Positions 17,532 to 26,079 of a DNA stretch of 64,000 nucleotides are shown here, one piece after another. Source of the stretch: Lactobacillus kimbladii (GTDB lineage: Bacteria; Bacillota; Bacilli; Lactobacillales; Lactobacillaceae); contig NZ_KQ034007.1 in NCBI RefSeq assembly GCF_000970755.1, positions 991,485 to 1,055,484 on the forward strand. The letters run 5' to 3'. The notes below the pieces were generated by a model that was not told where the DNA came from, made no database searches, and was given only the letters and a program-made list of their open reading frames with translations. Within the stretch, counting starts at the first letter, position 1; every line of letters begins with the position of its first letter. The translations under genes were made by a program, and so were the position numbers.

Positions 17532-18371
17532 CTATTTTCCCTCTCTTGCTTCAAAGAATTTACTGAATAGAATTGTATCCAAAAACCAAAAAAGTAAATT
17601 GATTACAAGCATTAAAATCAGTGCCAAAGCTAAATCATCATTTGTTCCTGTGGTTTCCCCCATCATAAATCTAAACGGGAAAGAAATTATTTGTAGGCCA
17701 ATGTCATTTGCTTTGATTGCAAGCCAAGCAACTAAAATAATCACAAAAACTGCAATTACCCGAAAATAAGCTTTGCTGAGTGCTTGGGGAAGAAAATCCA
17801 AAAGTGCGCGACTGGAGTAGTTTAAAAAACTGATAATGAAGTAACCAAAAAATGCGCAAAGAATAGCCATCATAATTGCACCAAAGAAGTTAAACATAAT
17901 TTCCAGGTCAACTTGTTGCAAATGCCTTCCAATATCAGTAAACATTTCGATTATGACAGTATGAAACTGACTATCAAAAGTAAAAGTAACAACGCCTAAA
18001 ATTAATGTGCAAATTATTTCGAGTATCACAAAGAAAAGCAATGCACCAAACGAACTTAAAATATTATCGAAATACAGCTTTTTATCATCAATTGGTACTA
18101 AACGCCAAGTCTGACTTTTACTGACACGTTCATTTTGAAAACAGGTGGTTAAATAAAATATCCCGGTAAAAAGCCACGCTGATACCACAAAAATAGTCAG
18201 CCATAAGGTAAAGAAATTAGAAAAAATAGTTCTATTAATGTATACATGGCCGTTATTAAAATTGAAAAAAGACATCGCAAATGAAGCTACGGTCTGGATA
18301 ATTAACAGAATAGAAATCCATTTGGTTTTTAATCTGAAAAGCACCGTAAAATAGCGATTAAAAATAGCCAT
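17532..18371 (-). CDS. ABC transporter permease, cassette 1
   Basis: 279 residues with about six membrane segments. It is one of four paralogous permeases in this array sharing SKSQTWRL-x-PI-x-D followed by FDN-x-LSS-x, then a FLNYSSRALLDFLPQA-like stretch, and a charged C-terminal FFEAREGK. It overlaps the ATPase gene by one base (TAATG), so the pair is co-translated. The transported compound is unknown. By analogy with YtrA-controlled ABC systems it may serve envelope stress or peptide-antibiotic resistance; that is inference from the regulator and ATPase only. Confidence 0.75.
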   Translation of the reverse strand: MAIFNRYFTVLFRLKTKWISILLIIQTVASFAMSFFNFNNGHVYINRTIFSNFFTLWLTIFVVSAWLFTGIFYLTTCFQNERVSKSQTWRLVPIDDKKLYFDNILSSFGALLFFVILEIICTLILGVVTFTFDSQFHTVIIEMFTDIGRHLQQVDLEIMFNFFGAIMMAILCAFFGYFIISFLNYSSRALLDFLPQALSKAYFRVIAVFVIILVAWLAIKANDIGLQIISFPFRFMMGETTGTNDDLALALILMLVINLLFWFLDTILFSKFFEAREGK

Positions 18372-19078
18372 TATTCATCCTCTTCTCTTTGATAAAAACT
18401 CTCATAAAATTCCTCTACACTTTGATTATCAGCTCTAATTGCTTCAGTCGACTTATGCATACAAACAGTTTTATTTTTAATAATAACAACTTCATCCAAA
18501 ACCGCAGCGATTTCATTTACGAAATGATCTGAAACTAAAATAGTGGATTTTTCTTGCTTCCATAAAATTATCGATTTAATAATTTTTTTGCGAGCCATAG
18601 CATCAATGCCGGAAAAGGGTTCATCCAAAAGATATAAATCTGTTTTTCTGGAAAAAGTTAAAGCAATTACCAGCTTTTCTTTCATTCCTTTAGACATTTC
18701 AGATAAGCGCATGTCAGAATCTAAATTCATGAATTTTCTTAACTGCTCAAATTGCTTTAGACTAAAATCATGGTATAAAATTTGGTAAAATTTGACGATA
18801 TCATTGATTTTAGTTGAATTAGCAAATCCTGTCAGGCCATCAGTAAAAGAAAGATGTGCCTTTCTGTCAGCTTCTTTGGCAAAACCTGCAACTTTAACAG
18901 TGCCTCGATAGTTTTTAGCTACGCCACTAATTATTCGCATTAAAGTAGTTTTGCCCGCTCCGTTTTCACCTAAAAGAGCAACAATTTTTCCTGGTTTAAG
19001 GGTTAAATTTAAGTCAGTAATAATTTTTTTCTGGTTCTTTTTGTAAACTAAGTCTGTTATTTCTAAGGGATTACCCAT
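18371..19078 (-). CDS. ABC transporter ATP-binding protein, cassette 1
   Basis: 235 residues, nucleotide-binding domain of an ABC-2/YtrB-type exporter. Walker A is GENGAGKTT, Walker B is LYLLDEPFSGID, and the switch histidine is in VSDHFVNE. The signature motif reads LSEMSKGMKEK, with SKGM in place of SGGQ, as in several YtrB/BcrA-like ATPases. It is about 70% identical by eye to the ATPase of cassette 2. One-base overlaps join it to the GntR gene upstream and to the permease downstream, giving a tight three-gene operon. Confidence 0.88.
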   Translation of the reverse strand: MGNPLEITDLVYKKNQKKIITDLNLTLKPGKIVALLGENGAGKTTLMRIISGVAKNYRGTVKVAGFAKEADRKAHLSFTDGLTGFANSTKINDIVKFYQILYHDFSLKQFEQLRKFMNLDSDMRLSEMSKGMKEKLVIALTFSRKTDLYLLDEPFSGIDAMARKKIIKSIILWKQEKSTILVSDHFVNEIAAVLDEVVIIKNKTVCMHKSTEAIRADNQSVEEFYESFYQREEDE

Positions 19079-19443
19079 TATTTACGCTCCTCTTTAAGAT
19101 ATTCAGTTAAAGATTTGAGAATTTGTTCATCAGAAACCCCTAAAGAGTTCATGCTCTGAACAAATTTGTCTAGTTCAGCGTCAATTAATTCCCTTTTCGT
19201 TTTTTCAAGTAAAGTAGTATCTTCAGTGACAAAATTACCTTCTCCCCTCTTGGTATACAAAATTCCTTCAAAGTTCATTTGTTGTAAGGCACGTTGTACC
19301 GTATTGACGTTTACAGTGAGTTGCACTGCCAGTTCACGTACAGAAGGGATTTTTTTACCTGGCTTCAATTTGCCGGTAATTATTTGTCGATATAGGTATT
19401 GCTTAATTTGTAAGTAAATGGGAATGTTATCTTTAAATTCCAC
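19078..19443 (-). CDS. GntR-family regulator (YtrA subfamily), cassette 1
   Basis: 121 residues. The N-terminal winged helix is typical: IPIYLQIKQYLYRQIITG, then IPSVRELA and VNVNTVQRALQ, TKRGEGNFV. The short ~50-residue helical tail identifies the YtrA subfamily, whose members repress adjacent ABC transporter genes. Start is GTG at 19443 with GGTGG ahead. First gene of the regulator-ATPase-permease operon. TAATACAC repeats lie in its promoter. Confidence 0.88.
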   Translation of the reverse strand: MEFKDNIPIYLQIKQYLYRQIITGKLKPGKKIPSVRELAVQLTVNVNTVQRALQQMNFEGILYTKRGEGNFVTEDTTLLEKTKRELIDAELDKFVQSMNSLGVSDEQILKSLTEYLKEERK

Positions 19444-19464
19444 AAGTCCACCATCCTTTGGCCG

Positions 19465-19483
19465 TAATACACCTATAATACAC
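19465..19483 (-). promoter_or_regulatory. Putative GntR/YtrA operator, cassette 1
   Basis: Two direct copies of TAATACAC (19465-19472 and 19476-19483; GTGTATTA on the reverse strand) lie 22 bases upstream of the GntR start and overlap its likely -10 region. The same octamer occurs ahead of the other two ABC units. Confidence 0.5.
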
Positions 19484-19590
19484 TATCATAAACCAGATTT
19501 ATTTTTTCCGCAAACCTTTTAATTGTTATAATATCTTACTTTTTTGTGAGAAATTACAAGATTGTAAAACTGATTTTTTTATTTACCTAC

Positions 19591-20430
19591 CTATTTACGT
19601 TCACTAGCTTCATAAAAATGATTAAATAAGAAAACGTTGCTGACCAACAAAATAAAATCGCAAATTGTGGTTGACAAAATTGCAAAAGGTAAATCACTAG
19701 AAAAAGCAAGTCCGTAATTAGCTGGGTTAAATACTGATAAAAGAATTTTGTAGACAAATATATGTTGAATTTTAAAAAAGAACCAGATTAGTACAAAAAT
19801 TATGAATAAATGGAGTATCTTTACAAGTGCTCCATTAACGTTCGCGGGTACAAAATCTATTATGGACTGGCTAGCAAAGTTAAAGAAACTGATAACAAAA
19901 TATAAAAAGAAACAACTTAAAATGGCTAAGACAATCGTGCCAATTACAGTCCAGAAAACATTGTAATCAAAATTAGGATGTAGATCCATTAGGAAATCAT
20001 GAAGTCCTCGTTGAAGATCTTTATCAACCAAAAAAGATAAGAAACCTAGCATAACTGCAGCAACTACTTCAAGCGCAAGCATGTAAATAAAAGATACAAA
20101 TGTACTCAAAACATTATCTAGATAAAACTGACTATCACTTATTCCAGCTAAACGCCAGGTTTGACTTCGATTAAATTTTTCACTTTGCAAAGGAGTTAAA
20201 ATAAATACAAATAATATGACAAAGAAGGCTAAGATGACAAAATATAATGCCCATTCTGGTATCAAACCGACATTATTTTTTAGATTTTTTTGGATATGCC
20301 AATTTGTAACTTCATAATAAGTAAAAAAGGCACATGCTAGAGCTGCAATTAGCTGAAAAGACAGTAATATTTTTAATTTTTTTGCTTTAATTTTAAAAAA
20401 TCTATTGAATAGTCTGCTAAATTCCGACAT
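19591..20430 (-). CDS. ABC transporter permease paralogue, cassette 2 (third)
   Basis: 279 residues, about six membrane segments, paralogous to the cassette 1 permease: shared NRSQTWRLAGI-x-D followed by FYLDN-x-LS-x-F, then ISFFNFASQSIIDFVPA and the C-terminal FNHFYEASERK. It is the promoter-distal gene of a five-gene unit (GntR, ATPase, three permeases), 50 bases after the preceding permease with its own ribosome site. No ATPase is specific to it, so it may form alternative complexes with the cassette ATPase. Function unknown. Confidence 0.7.
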   Translation of the reverse strand: MSEFSRLFNRFFKIKAKKLKILLSFQLIAALACAFFTYYEVTNWHIQKNLKNNVGLIPEWALYFVILAFFVILFVFILTPLQSEKFNRSQTWRLAGISDSQFYLDNVLSTFVSFIYMLALEVVAAVMLGFLSFLVDKDLQRGLHDFLMDLHPNFDYNVFWTVIGTIVLAILSCFFLYFVISFFNFASQSIIDFVPANVNGALVKILHLFIIFVLIWFFFKIQHIFVYKILLSVFNPANYGLAFSSDLPFAILSTTICDFILLVSNVFLFNHFYEASERK

Positions 20431-20480
20431 TTTGACTCCTTATTTTTATTTCTAACTGGTGACAAATATTGTTTTACTAG

Positions 20481-21317
20481 CTACTTTTTTTCTTCTGCCT
20501 CAAAGAAATACTTAAATAAAAAGATATTAATAACTAACATTATTAAATTAACAACTACAACAATTACATTAACATATGGTAAAGCGCTGTTATAAGCTGG
20601 ATTTAAGTTTAAAAAATTCAAAAGGCTGCCTAAAACTTGATCGACAAAAATTTTTTCTACTTTAGTAAAAAGCCAGGCTATTACGATAACAATAAAAATA
20701 TGTAATAGTTTGACAATTAACCCACTTGAAGCTACAGGAAGATAATCCATGATGGCTTTACTGGAAAAATTTAAAAAGCTGATCAATAACGAAATGAAAA
20801 AGCAACATAAAAGTATGAGGAGCGTGATATCAAAAATAAAACGAATTGTATTCAGTTCAAAATTTGGTCTAAATTGCTTAAACATTCTTTCGCAGGAACT
20901 ACGAAAAGCCTTGTCCATGAAAAATGAAGCAATTAGCAAGATGCCAGCAACAATGATGTTAAGAATAATGAAATAAACAAACGTTGCAAATGTGCTTAAG
21001 CTGTTAGCGATGTAAAATTTTTCGTCACTAATTGCAGTTAAACGCCATGTTTGGCTATGGTTAATCTTTTCATTTTTAACAATAATATAAATAAAAAAGA
21101 AAATGACAAAAAAGACACCTAATAGACAAAAGCCCATTAACCAATCAGGTAAAAGCTCAGTATAAGAGTTTAAAAATTCACCTATCTTACCAGTACCAAT
21201 TAACAAGCCAAAAACAGAAAATGCAAGGGCACCAACTGTTTGAATTATTAAAAATGAATAAACATTTTTAGCTTTTTCTACAAAGAATCTGCCAAACAAA
21301 CTTTTAAATGAGGTCAT
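20481..21317 (-). CDS. ABC transporter permease paralogue, cassette 2 (second)
   Basis: 278 residues with about six membrane segments. Shares the array's NHSQTWRLTAISDEKFY motif, LLISFLNFSSKAIMDYLP and FKYFFEAEEKK at the C terminus. It lies 46 bases after the first permease of the unit. Tandem placement and strong similarity to its neighbours suggest duplication followed by divergence; the predicted outer loops differ most. Function unknown. Confidence 0.7.
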   Translation of the reverse strand: MTSFKSLFGRFFVEKAKNVYSFLIIQTVGALAFSVFGLLIGTGKIGEFLNSYTELLPDWLMGFCLLGVFFVIFFFIYIIVKNEKINHSQTWRLTAISDEKFYIANSLSTFATFVYFIILNIIVAGILLIASFFMDKAFRSSCERMFKQFRPNFELNTIRFIFDITLLILLCCFFISLLISFLNFSSKAIMDYLPVASSGLIVKLLHIFIVIVIAWLFTKVEKIFVDQVLGSLLNFLNLNPAYNSALPYVNVIVVVVNLIMLVINIFLFKYFFEAEEKK

Positions 21318-21363
21318 ACTCTTTCCCCCCCTACTATGAAAATATTGTAAAAAATATTAGGAT

Positions 21364-22173
21364 TTACTTCTCTTCAGCTTCAAAGAAATGATTGATTAAA
21401 AAGACGTTGATGCCAAGCATTATCAAATTAGCAACAAACATCATACCTACAACATATTCTAATCCCGCAAGATCAGTAGCTTTTAGTAAAAAAAGATTTA
21501 CAAAAGAGTTTATCAATACTCTATATAGCTTAACAAGCAGTCCCATTAATATGATAATGATGAATATACGAATAAAAGAAATTAAAATATGACTTGATGC
21601 TTGTGGTAAAAAACTTAAAATTGCCTGACTGGAAAAGTTAAGGAAACTAACCAAAAAATAAATAAAAAGAGCAGTTAGAATTACCAACAGTATAATACAA
21701 ATAAAAGTAAGAAATGTGTCAGTATCTAAATTGAGTTCAAACCGCAAATTTTTGCCAAATTGGGGATAGGCAAAAATAGATACAAAGAATAATCCAAGCG
21801 CAATGATAAAATCTAAAAAGACAAAATAGATTAGAGAAACAAATGAACTTAAGATATTATCAATATAAAACGTGCCATCGCTGATTGGTGCTAGGCGCCA
21901 TGTCTTACTTCTATTTAAGCGTTCATTCTGAACGACAGTTAAAATATATAAAATAGGTCCAAACAAGAAAGTAAAGGAAGCAAATAAGGCCATCCACCCT
22001 GGAAAAAATTCAAGGTTATTGTTCAAATTTAAGTGAAACCTGCCAGAATAAAAACTAAAATAAGTAAAAAACGCTGATGCCAGAGAACTGATAAATTGCA
22101 GGACAACTAGCAGATGAACATATTTGGCTTTTTTTTCAAAAAGTTTGCCAAATAAGTGGTTGAAAGTAGCCAT
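21364..22173 (-). CDS. ABC transporter permease, cassette 2 (first)
   Basis: 269 residues with about six membrane segments. Contains NRSKTWRLAPISDGTFY, FLVSFLNFSSQAILSFLPQA and C-terminal INHFFEAEEK, matching the three other permeases in the array. Its start overlaps the ATPase stop by one base, exactly as in cassette 1, so this is the cognate permease of the adjacent ATPase. Substrate unknown. Confidence 0.75.
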   Translation of the reverse strand: MATFNHLFGKLFEKKAKYVHLLVVLQFISSLASAFFTYFSFYSGRFHLNLNNNLEFFPGWMALFASFTFLFGPILYILTVVQNERLNRSKTWRLAPISDGTFYIDNILSSFVSLIYFVFLDFIIALGLFFVSIFAYPQFGKNLRFELNLDTDTFLTFICIILLVILTALFIYFLVSFLNFSSQAILSFLPQASSHILISFIRIFIIIILMGLLVKLYRVLINSFVNLFLLKATDLAGLEYVVGMMFVANLIMLGINVFLINHFFEAEEK

Positions 22174-22877
22174 TATTCATCCTCCGCCTCGTATAAACTT
22201 TCATAGTAGTCTTCAACACTCTTATGGTGTTCGCGTATCTCTTCAGTTGATTTATGAGTATAAATGGTTTTGTCCTTGATAATGACAATTTCGTCCAGCA
22301 TACTAGCGATCTCATTCACAAAGTGATCTGAAACTAGAATAGTAGAATTTTCTGGCTTCCATAAAATAATTGAGTTAATAATTTTTTTACGAGCCATAGC
22401 ATCAATACCGGAAAATGGCTCATCTAATAAATAAAGATCAACTTTGCGCGAAAATGCAAGTGCAATAATCAACTTTTCTTTCATTCCCTTAGACATTTCT
22501 GATAACCGCATTTCAGAATCTAATTTCATAAACTGACGAAGTTGCTCAAATTGTTTACCATCAAAATCTTGATAAATAATTTCATAAAATTTAACAATAT
22601 CTTTGATTTTAGTTGAGTTGTTAAAACCCGTTAGACTATCAGTGAATGATAGTCGGGCTTTTCGTTGAGCCTCTTTACTTTCACCAGAAATTTTTACTGT
22701 TCCACGATAGTTTTTAGCAATACCACTAATTACTCGCATAAGGGTAGTTTTACCTGCACCGTTTTCACCTAAAAGGGCTACTATTTTACCAGGTTGCAAA
22801 TTTAAATTTATATTATCTAAAATTGTCTTTAAGTTTTTCTTGTAAGTTAAATCTCTAATTTCTAAAAGATTTTCCAT
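22173..22877 (-). CDS. ABC transporter ATP-binding protein, cassette 2
   Basis: 234 residues. Walker A GENGAGKTT, Walker B LYLLDEPFSGID, modified signature LSEMSKGMKEK and VSDHFVNE switch region, as in the cassette 1 ATPase. Tail residues (EDYYESLYEAEDE) are also similar. It follows the GntR gene by 10 bases and overlaps the permease by one base. It probably powers one or more of the three downstream permeases. Confidence 0.88.
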   Translation of the reverse strand: MENLLEIRDLTYKKNLKTILDNINLNLQPGKIVALLGENGAGKTTLMRVISGIAKNYRGTVKISGESKEAQRKARLSFTDSLTGFNNSTKIKDIVKFYEIIYQDFDGKQFEQLRQFMKLDSEMRLSEMSKGMKEKLIIALAFSRKVDLYLLDEPFSGIDAMARKKIINSIILWKPENSTILVSDHFVNEIASMLDEIVIIKDKTIYTHKSTEEIREHHKSVEDYYESLYEAEDE

Positions 22878-22887
22878 ATTAATACTC

Positions 22888-23241
22888 CTACTTCAAATGA
22901 TTGGCAACAATTAAATTGATTTGTCCAGATGAAATTCCAAAACTTCTCATGTTCTGAACAAACTTACGTTGTTCAGCAACGATGATGTCTTTTTTTATTT
23001 TCTTTAATAATTTTTTATCGTTGGTGACATAATTACCCTCTCCCCTTTTAGTAACCAGAAGACCGGAATTAATCATTTGTCTAAGCGCTTTTTGAATAGT
23101 ATTAACATTCACTGTTAACTGTGCTGCTAAATTACGTACAGAAGGTATCCTCTGATTCGGCTCAAGTTTGCCATTAATGATTTGTCTACATAAGTATTCT
23201 TTTATTTGTATGTATATCGGCAGATTGTCTTTAAAATTCAT
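22888..23241 (-). CDS. GntR-family regulator (YtrA subfamily), cassette 2
   Basis: 117 residues, over half identical by eye to the cassette 1 regulator: LPIYIQIKEYLCRQIING, IPSVRNLAAQLTVNVNTI and TKRGEGNYV form the winged helix, followed by a short helical tail. Presumed repressor of the downstream ATPase and permeases. ATG start at 23241. The promoter carries a palindromic TGTATTA/TAATACA site. Confidence 0.87.
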   Translation of the reverse strand: MNFKDNLPIYIQIKEYLCRQIINGKLEPNQRIPSVRNLAAQLTVNVNTIQKALRQMINSGLLVTKRGEGNYVTNDKKLLKKIKKDIIVAEQRKFVQNMRSFGISSGQINLIVANHLK

Positions 23242-23255
23242 AATTCTTTTCCAAC

Positions 23256-23276
23256 TGTATTACATTTATAATACAC
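23256..23276 (-). promoter_or_regulatory. Putative GntR/YtrA operator, cassette 2
   Basis: Perfect 7-bp inverted repeat TGTATTA (23256-23262) and TAATACA (23269-23275) with a 6-base spacer, 15 bases upstream of the GntR start. Its right half extends to the octamer TAATACAC seen ahead of cassette 1. Confidence 0.55.
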
Positions 23277-23317
23277 TATAATATTACAATAAACTTAAAA
23301 GTTATGCAATTAATTAC

Positions 23318-24082
23318 TTAAAATCTTTTTCTCCGAAAGATTAAATAGCCGGCAATCACAAAAATAAGAATATAGATTAGACTACCAATTAAAAGCTCTT
23401 GATTGTTCAGGTGGGTAGTTAAAACATACATGCCATAATTACCAAACTGCCTAGTCAAGTCCACCATATTAAAAGGGTTCCATTTCATAATGTTCACCAG
23501 TTTGCCTCCGTTCATTAGGTCTGAAGAAATGCTTTGACCCATGAATGTAATTAGAAGGCTTGCTGTAATTACAATTGCACTACTATTAATTAGACACGAG
23601 AGTAAAAAAACAATAGCAATAATTAACATTGTAGTTACTAAATCTATTAGAGAAGCAGTTACCATGTTTAGCCATACCGGCTGATGATATAGATATGACG
23701 CTGACCAGTTAACTTGATAATTAAATATGGTATATTGCAAACAAATTGTATAAAAAAGAGCTAGCAGATGCAGAAAAACATTATATAAGAATAAAACAAT
23801 ATATTTTGATAAGTAAACATATATTTTATTAGAAGACTTATATAAAAGTGTCAAAATCGTATTGTTTTGAAATTCCATTGAAAAATACGTGGCACTTACT
23901 ATTACTAGGATAAACATTATAAAATCAGAAGAATCAAAAGTTAATGTTAAAATTAGCTTTTTACTTTCATCTGCCAAAGCGAAACCGGTAATAAGCATTA
24001 GAAAAAATAATATGATAGCTGCGATCCAAGTAATTTTGCGGTGCACTAATTTATATAATTCCTGCTTAATACTATAAATCAT
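23318..24082 (-). CDS. ABC-2 family permease, bacitracin/lantibiotic-immunity type (second)
   Basis: 254 residues with six hydrophobic segments, of the ABC-2 permease type that pairs with BcrA-like ATPases. N-terminal YSIKQELYKLVHRKITW is typical of this class, and a MEFQNNTILTLLYKSSNK stretch after the second segment is shared with the next gene. It ends a three-gene operon (ATPase, permease, permease). The two permeases probably form a heterodimer. Substrate unknown; peptide antibiotics are a common role for relatives. Confidence 0.75.
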   Translation of the reverse strand: MIYSIKQELYKLVHRKITWIAAIILFFLMLITGFALADESKKLILTLTFDSSDFIMFILVIVSATYFSMEFQNNTILTLLYKSSNKIYVYLSKYIVLFLYNVFLHLLALFYTICLQYTIFNYQVNWSASYLYHQPVWLNMVTASLIDLVTTMLIIAIVFLLSCLINSSAIVITASLLITFMGQSISSDLMNGGKLVNIMKWNPFNMVDLTRQFGNYGMYVLTTHLNNQELLIGSLIYILIFVIAGYLIFRRKRF

Positions 24083-24100
24083 TTTGGTGATCTCCTCTCT

Positions 24101-24856
24101 TTATACTCGTCGATGTTTGAATAGATAATATCCTAGAACCATAAAAACTATGCCGTAAACGATATTGGCTATAATTAGTTCAAGACTTGATAAATTCGAT
24201 TTTAAGCTAAGGCTTGAATTTGATAATTGCTGGGAAATAAAAATCATATTTAAAAAGTTCCATTTAATAGTACTTATAAAATGGGGAAAGGTTTGCATTA
24301 ATCCTTTGGAAAAGCTGGCACCAAAAAATGCTAGTACAATTCCAAAACAAACTACTACAGCATTATTTTTAACCAGCATAATGAGCATAAAAGATAAGCC
24401 AATGCTAAAAAAGGAATAAATCAATGCTCCTGCCAGGTTAGTTAACAAACCATTTAAAAGAGTATGCCCATTATGAACGGCTAACCAATCATATCTGCCA
24501 GTATTAAAGATCACGCTTAACATCAAGGTAAATAGAAATGCAATCACTGTTAGGAGAAAACTATAGACTAAGACAACCAAAAACTTGGAAAAGTAAATTT
24601 GAAACTTGCTCGAAGTCTTATACTCCAGCATGATAATCGTGTTATTCTTGTATTCCATTGAAAAAATTGCAGATGCTACGGTAATAACTATTAAAGGAAT
24701 CCACTCATTTGCACCAAATCCGTAGCCAAGGGATTGGCGTGTAATAGGATTAGTAAAAAAGTTGTAAATCATTGTTACAATGAGAATAATCAGACCATAC
24801 AGAGCAATGTTTTCATGCCTGAATTTATAGATTTCCTGTTTAAAGCTTATAAGCAT
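24101..24856 (-). CDS. ABC-2 family permease, bacitracin/lantibiotic-immunity type (first)
   Basis: 251 residues, six hydrophobic segments, paralogous to the following permease (shared SFKQEIYKFRHENI start, MEYKNNTIIMLEYKTSSK and a GYYLFKHRRV end). It lies 5 bases after the ATPase gene and 18 bases before the second permease. Confidence 0.75.
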   Translation of the reverse strand: MLISFKQEIYKFRHENIALYGLIILIVTMIYNFFTNPITRQSLGYGFGANEWIPLIVITVASAIFSMEYKNNTIIMLEYKTSSKFQIYFSKFLVVLVYSFLLTVIAFLFTLMLSVIFNTGRYDWLAVHNGHTLLNGLLTNLAGALIYSFFSIGLSFMLIMLVKNNAVVVCFGIVLAFFGASFSKGLMQTFPHFISTIKWNFLNMIFISQQLSNSSLSLKSNLSSLELIIANIVYGIVFMVLGYYLFKHRRV

Positions 24857-24861
24857 TTTGT

Positions 24862-25755
24862 CTAGCCTCTTTTCTTTTCCAAGACATCAACTACAATTCG
24901 TTCAAGGTTGGCTTCAAGCGGCAAAATTTCTTTTAAGTGAACACCTTCGTTAAATAGCAGATCTTCTATTTTGTATATGTCGTTTTGACTTACTATCAAA
25001 TAATTTTCATTTTCTGTAAATGTGATCTGGTAAGCAGCAAAAATCTTTTTTGTAAGTTTATTATTTTCAGTAGTCAAATGGTATTTTTGGTGACTAATTT
25101 TTTCAAATTCTTTGACCTCTTTATTCAATATAATTTGTCCTCCGGAGATTAAGACAACTCTCGTCATTACTTTTTGTAATTCACTTAAAATATGACTTGA
25201 AATTAAAAAAGCTGTTCCTTGATCAGAATATCTTTTGATTAATTTTCTTACTCGAATCGTTGATTCAATGTCAAGTCCGTTCATTGGTTCATCAAGAATT
25301 ACAACTTGGGGCTGATTTAATAAGGCGATTGCTATGCCTAATTTTTGCTTCATCCCTAGTGAATATCCTTTAGCCTTATAATTAATATATGAATCCATTT
25401 GTAATTCAGAAATCAAATTTGCCATATCTTTTTGATCATGAGCATAAAGGGTCAAATTTTGCATACCAGTAAGAAATGGGTAAATTGCTGGATGTTCAAT
25501 TAATGCTCCAACCCTTGTTAAAGCATGATGGTCATTTTCGGACACATTTTTGCCATTGACCTCTATTTTTCCTTTAAATTTCATTAACCCTAAAATGGTT
25601 TTCATAATAGTTGTTTTTCCAGCTCCATTTGGGCCTATTAGACCTATTATTTCACCAGCTTTAACATCAAAAGTAGCATTATTAACTAGCACTGTCTTCC
25701 CCACATAAGTGCAAACATCATCAACGTGTAGTGCAATAGAACTTCGCATGATCAC
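24862..25755 (-). CDS. ABC transporter ATP-binding protein, BcrA type
   Basis: 297 residues. Walker A GPNGAGKTT, signature YSLGMKQKLG, Walker B VVILDEPMNGLD and switch ISSHILSELQ. The ~75-residue C-terminal extension is usual for bacitracin-type exporters (BcrA). Start is GTG at 25755 or, two codons in, ATG at 25749; AAAGG suits either. First gene of an ATPase-permease-permease operon that has no regulator of its own but carries a TAATACAC motif upstream. Confidence 0.87.
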   Translation of the reverse strand: MIMRSSIALHVDDVCTYVGKTVLVNNATFDVKAGEIIGLIGPNGAGKTTIMKTILGLMKFKGKIEVNGKNVSENDHHALTRVGALIEHPAIYPFLTGMQNLTLYAHDQKDMANLISELQMDSYINYKAKGYSLGMKQKLGIAIALLNQPQVVILDEPMNGLDIESTIRVRKLIKRYSDQGTAFLISSHILSELQKVMTRVVLISGGQIILNKEVKEFEKISHQKYHLTTENNKLTKKIFAAYQITFTENENYLIVSQNDIYKIEDLLFNEGVHLKEILPLEANLERIVVDVLEKKRG

Positions 25756-25794
25756 TAATCCTTTCTCTTATATTATAATAGTGAACTATTTGTC

Positions 25795-25802
25795 TAATAC
25801 AC
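25795..25802 (-). promoter_or_regulatory. TAATACAC motif upstream of BcrA-type ABC operon
   Basis: One copy of the octamer found in both GntR operators, 40 bases upstream of the ATPase start and adjoining TATTATAC and TATAAT promoter-like hexamers. It may place this unit under one of the neighbouring GntR proteins. A single 8-mer in AT-rich DNA is weak evidence by itself. The rest of the 324-base gap to pepT holds only that gene's terminator and AT-rich sequence. Confidence 0.35.
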
Positions 25803-25903
25803 TAGTATAATAAAATAAATAATCAACTTTTGCAAGGAGTCTTTTGCCTTTTGTCTTAGAAAAATTTAAGTGTTCCACAAATTATCAATATAAAATTTTA
25901 AAA

Positions 25904-25950
25904 AGAAAAAAGGCACATAAAACCATTTTTGATAATGATCCTATGTACCT
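25904..25950 (-). terminator. pepT terminator
   Basis: AGGCACATA (25911-25919) pairs with TATGTACCT (25942-25950) with one mismatch. On the reverse strand the hairpin ends in TTTTTTCTTTTT, about 130 bases after the pepT stop. Confidence 0.65.
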
Positions 25951-26079
25951 AAATTTAAATTTCTATTAATTGTGCATAATTTTGCTAACTTTTGAGAAGT
26001 TAAATTTTCTCCATCAGAACAAGATTTAAGCTTTTAATTATTTTAATAAGAAGTATTAAAAACAGTCGTTTTTGTTTCA

